DNA of 64,000 nucleotides from Rotaria sp. Silwood1 (taxonomy: Eukaryota > Rotifera > Eurotatoria > Philodinida > Philodinidae): NCBI GenBank assembly GCA_905250075.1, contig CAJNOP010000027.1:1408741-1472740 (forward strand), read 5' to 3'. Of the stretch, positions 62,623 through 64,000 are shown piece after piece. Both the position numbers and the translations under genes were made by a program. The notes below the pieces were generated by a model. The model had not been told where the DNA came from, searched no databases, and saw nothing but the letters and a program-made list of their open reading frames with translations. How positions within the stretch are numbered: position 1 is the stretch's first letter; the number at the start of each line of letters is the position of its first letter.

Positions 62623-64000
62623 CATATTTTCAAAATTGACAAAATATTAGATATAGTAGATAAGTTTCTGCTAGATTGTCATTTCTATGTTTGAAATAGT
62701 TAAATTGTATAATATGTATATGTGATATATCAAAATGAATGACATTTTATTATATAAATTTATTTGAATGGTTGTTTAAATAACCTATTTATTATTATTA
62801 AGAAACGATCATTTAACATAGATAAACAAGAGAATTTAATTCTTTTTGTTTTTCTTATCATATTTTAACTGTTGTTGTATATTTTTCTTTTTTGTTACGT
62901 CGGAAAGTTTCTTAACAAAATGTTTGTTCACATCTGACTCACTAGAAAGTATCCAAAGCTATGAATTACGATCAAAATTTTGTGCTCTTATCGAATATGG
63001 ACTTAGATACCTTGTCTTAGTTTTGTTCAAAAGTAGTAAAATAATGTTTGACAAACCGAAAAAATTCCTTTGGACAGAAAATTCATGTACTTTTTTCACT
63101 CTTGCAATTCAAAATTAAAAGTTGAGAGATCTTTATTTAATATCAGCTTCTAAATGAGAAACAATCCTACATAATGCACTTGATCTTTCGACAAACTACC
63201 TCAATTTTTGTTTTTTTTTTCTAAATACTCATTTTTCAAAAAAAAAACTCGACAATCATTTTACATTGAAAGGAGCTTTTGAACAAATACTAGGGTAAAA
63301 ACTACAGGTTACTTCAATATCACATTTTCTAAAGAAGCATCTGTCATACAAAACGATCGAATCCGACAATATATTTTTGCATGTTCGAAAAGGGTCTTAT
63401 CGGATAAACAAAAAACTTGTTAGCACAATATTAAAAATAATTTTTTAGGTTTTTCAAAAAGTTCCTCATGCCTCTTGAACGTAAATAAATACAATATTTT
63501 AAAGTTCATATTTAAATTCTGGTCACGACCTATAGGGTTTGGTTTGCTTGAAATGCTTTCAAGCAAGTTCAAATGAATAAACATATTCATCAGGAATATC
63601 GGTTCACAAGTTCCATTTAAACCAATTAGTTGAGCTTTTCAAAAATTATTTTACTACTCTCGAAGAAAGTTTCTAATCTCATATTCAAAAGAAGCATAAA
63701 TTCATAGCTTTTGACTCGTGGGAAATAATTGTTAACAGACCAAAGGTGAACAAACATCTTATCTACAACCTTTTCGATCACCTTTTCGTGTTTCTATTTG
63801 ATGAAAAAGAAAATGAATTCTTTATTATAAACTAGTCAATGTTTCATTGAATTTTATACATGAAAGAATCCATAACATTTTTATCATATTTTAAATGATA
63901 TTAAAAAAAAAGTATTTTAATATTTTCCTTAGTCATATTAATCGCTATTAATAAACAAATGAATAATTCATTGTGTCAACCTTTGATGGTTTCACTTTAC
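62623..64000. other. Window end, no gene seen
   Basis: About 1.4 kb of AT-rich DNA. The frame at 62846-63118 (+) is Phe/Leu-rich and unrecognised. It may be part of a long intron of the DRP1 gene. Confidence 0.35.

Noticed and set aside
62846..63118. 90-codon plus-strand frame near the window end.
   Set aside because: Phe/Leu-rich composition from T-rich DNA, no motif, no splice context.

Overview
The window looks like nuclear DNA of a small invertebrate, most likely a bdelloid rotifer (inference). It is very AT-rich. Its genes have many short introns (about 50-80 nt, all GT-AG), and animal-type genes sit beside bacterial-looking enzymes. Degenerate TGTGGG tracts, the telomere unit reported for Adineta vaga, also occur. 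Exon structures below were joined by hand; every multi-exon gene model sums to a whole number of codons, except the truncated meckelin copy.

Layout: 1.1-4.0 kb (+) SPATA1-like IQ/coiled-coil protein. 6.5-11.3 kb (-) TCF/LEF Wnt-effector with HMG box and C-clamp, with a probable promoter region to about 12.7 kb. 15.8-16.4 kb (+) membrane-anchored cupin, convergent with 16.4-17.5 kb (-) Asp/Glu racemase. 18.1-19.2 kb (+) U-box/transmembrane/ectodomain protein. 19.2-29.4 kb is gene-poor and holds telomere-like tracts, decayed reading frames and a complete non-autonomous hAT element with an 8-bp target duplication. 29.4-34.8 kb (+) Shark-type SH2-ankyrin-SH2 tyrosine kinase. 35.2-36.1 kb (-) TMEM163-like transporter. 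39.3-41.4 kb (+) gamma-syntrophin. 42.0-44.6 kb (-) 5'-truncated meckelin (TMEM67) copy with one frameshift. 47.5-48.7 kb (-) intronless serine beta-lactamase-like gene. 49.1-51.0 kb (-) casein kinase 1 pseudogene. 51.4-58.6 kb (-) full-length meckelin in 22 exons. 58.9-61.9 kb (+) DRP1-type dynamin, divergent from meckelin; its C-terminal half is not seen.

The genes do not form one pathway. The points of most interest are the two meckelin copies with matching intron positions, one truncated exactly before the membrane half; the complete hAT element, whose insertion site may lie in an exon-like frame; the U-box receptor-like architecture; and the bacterial-type enzymes.
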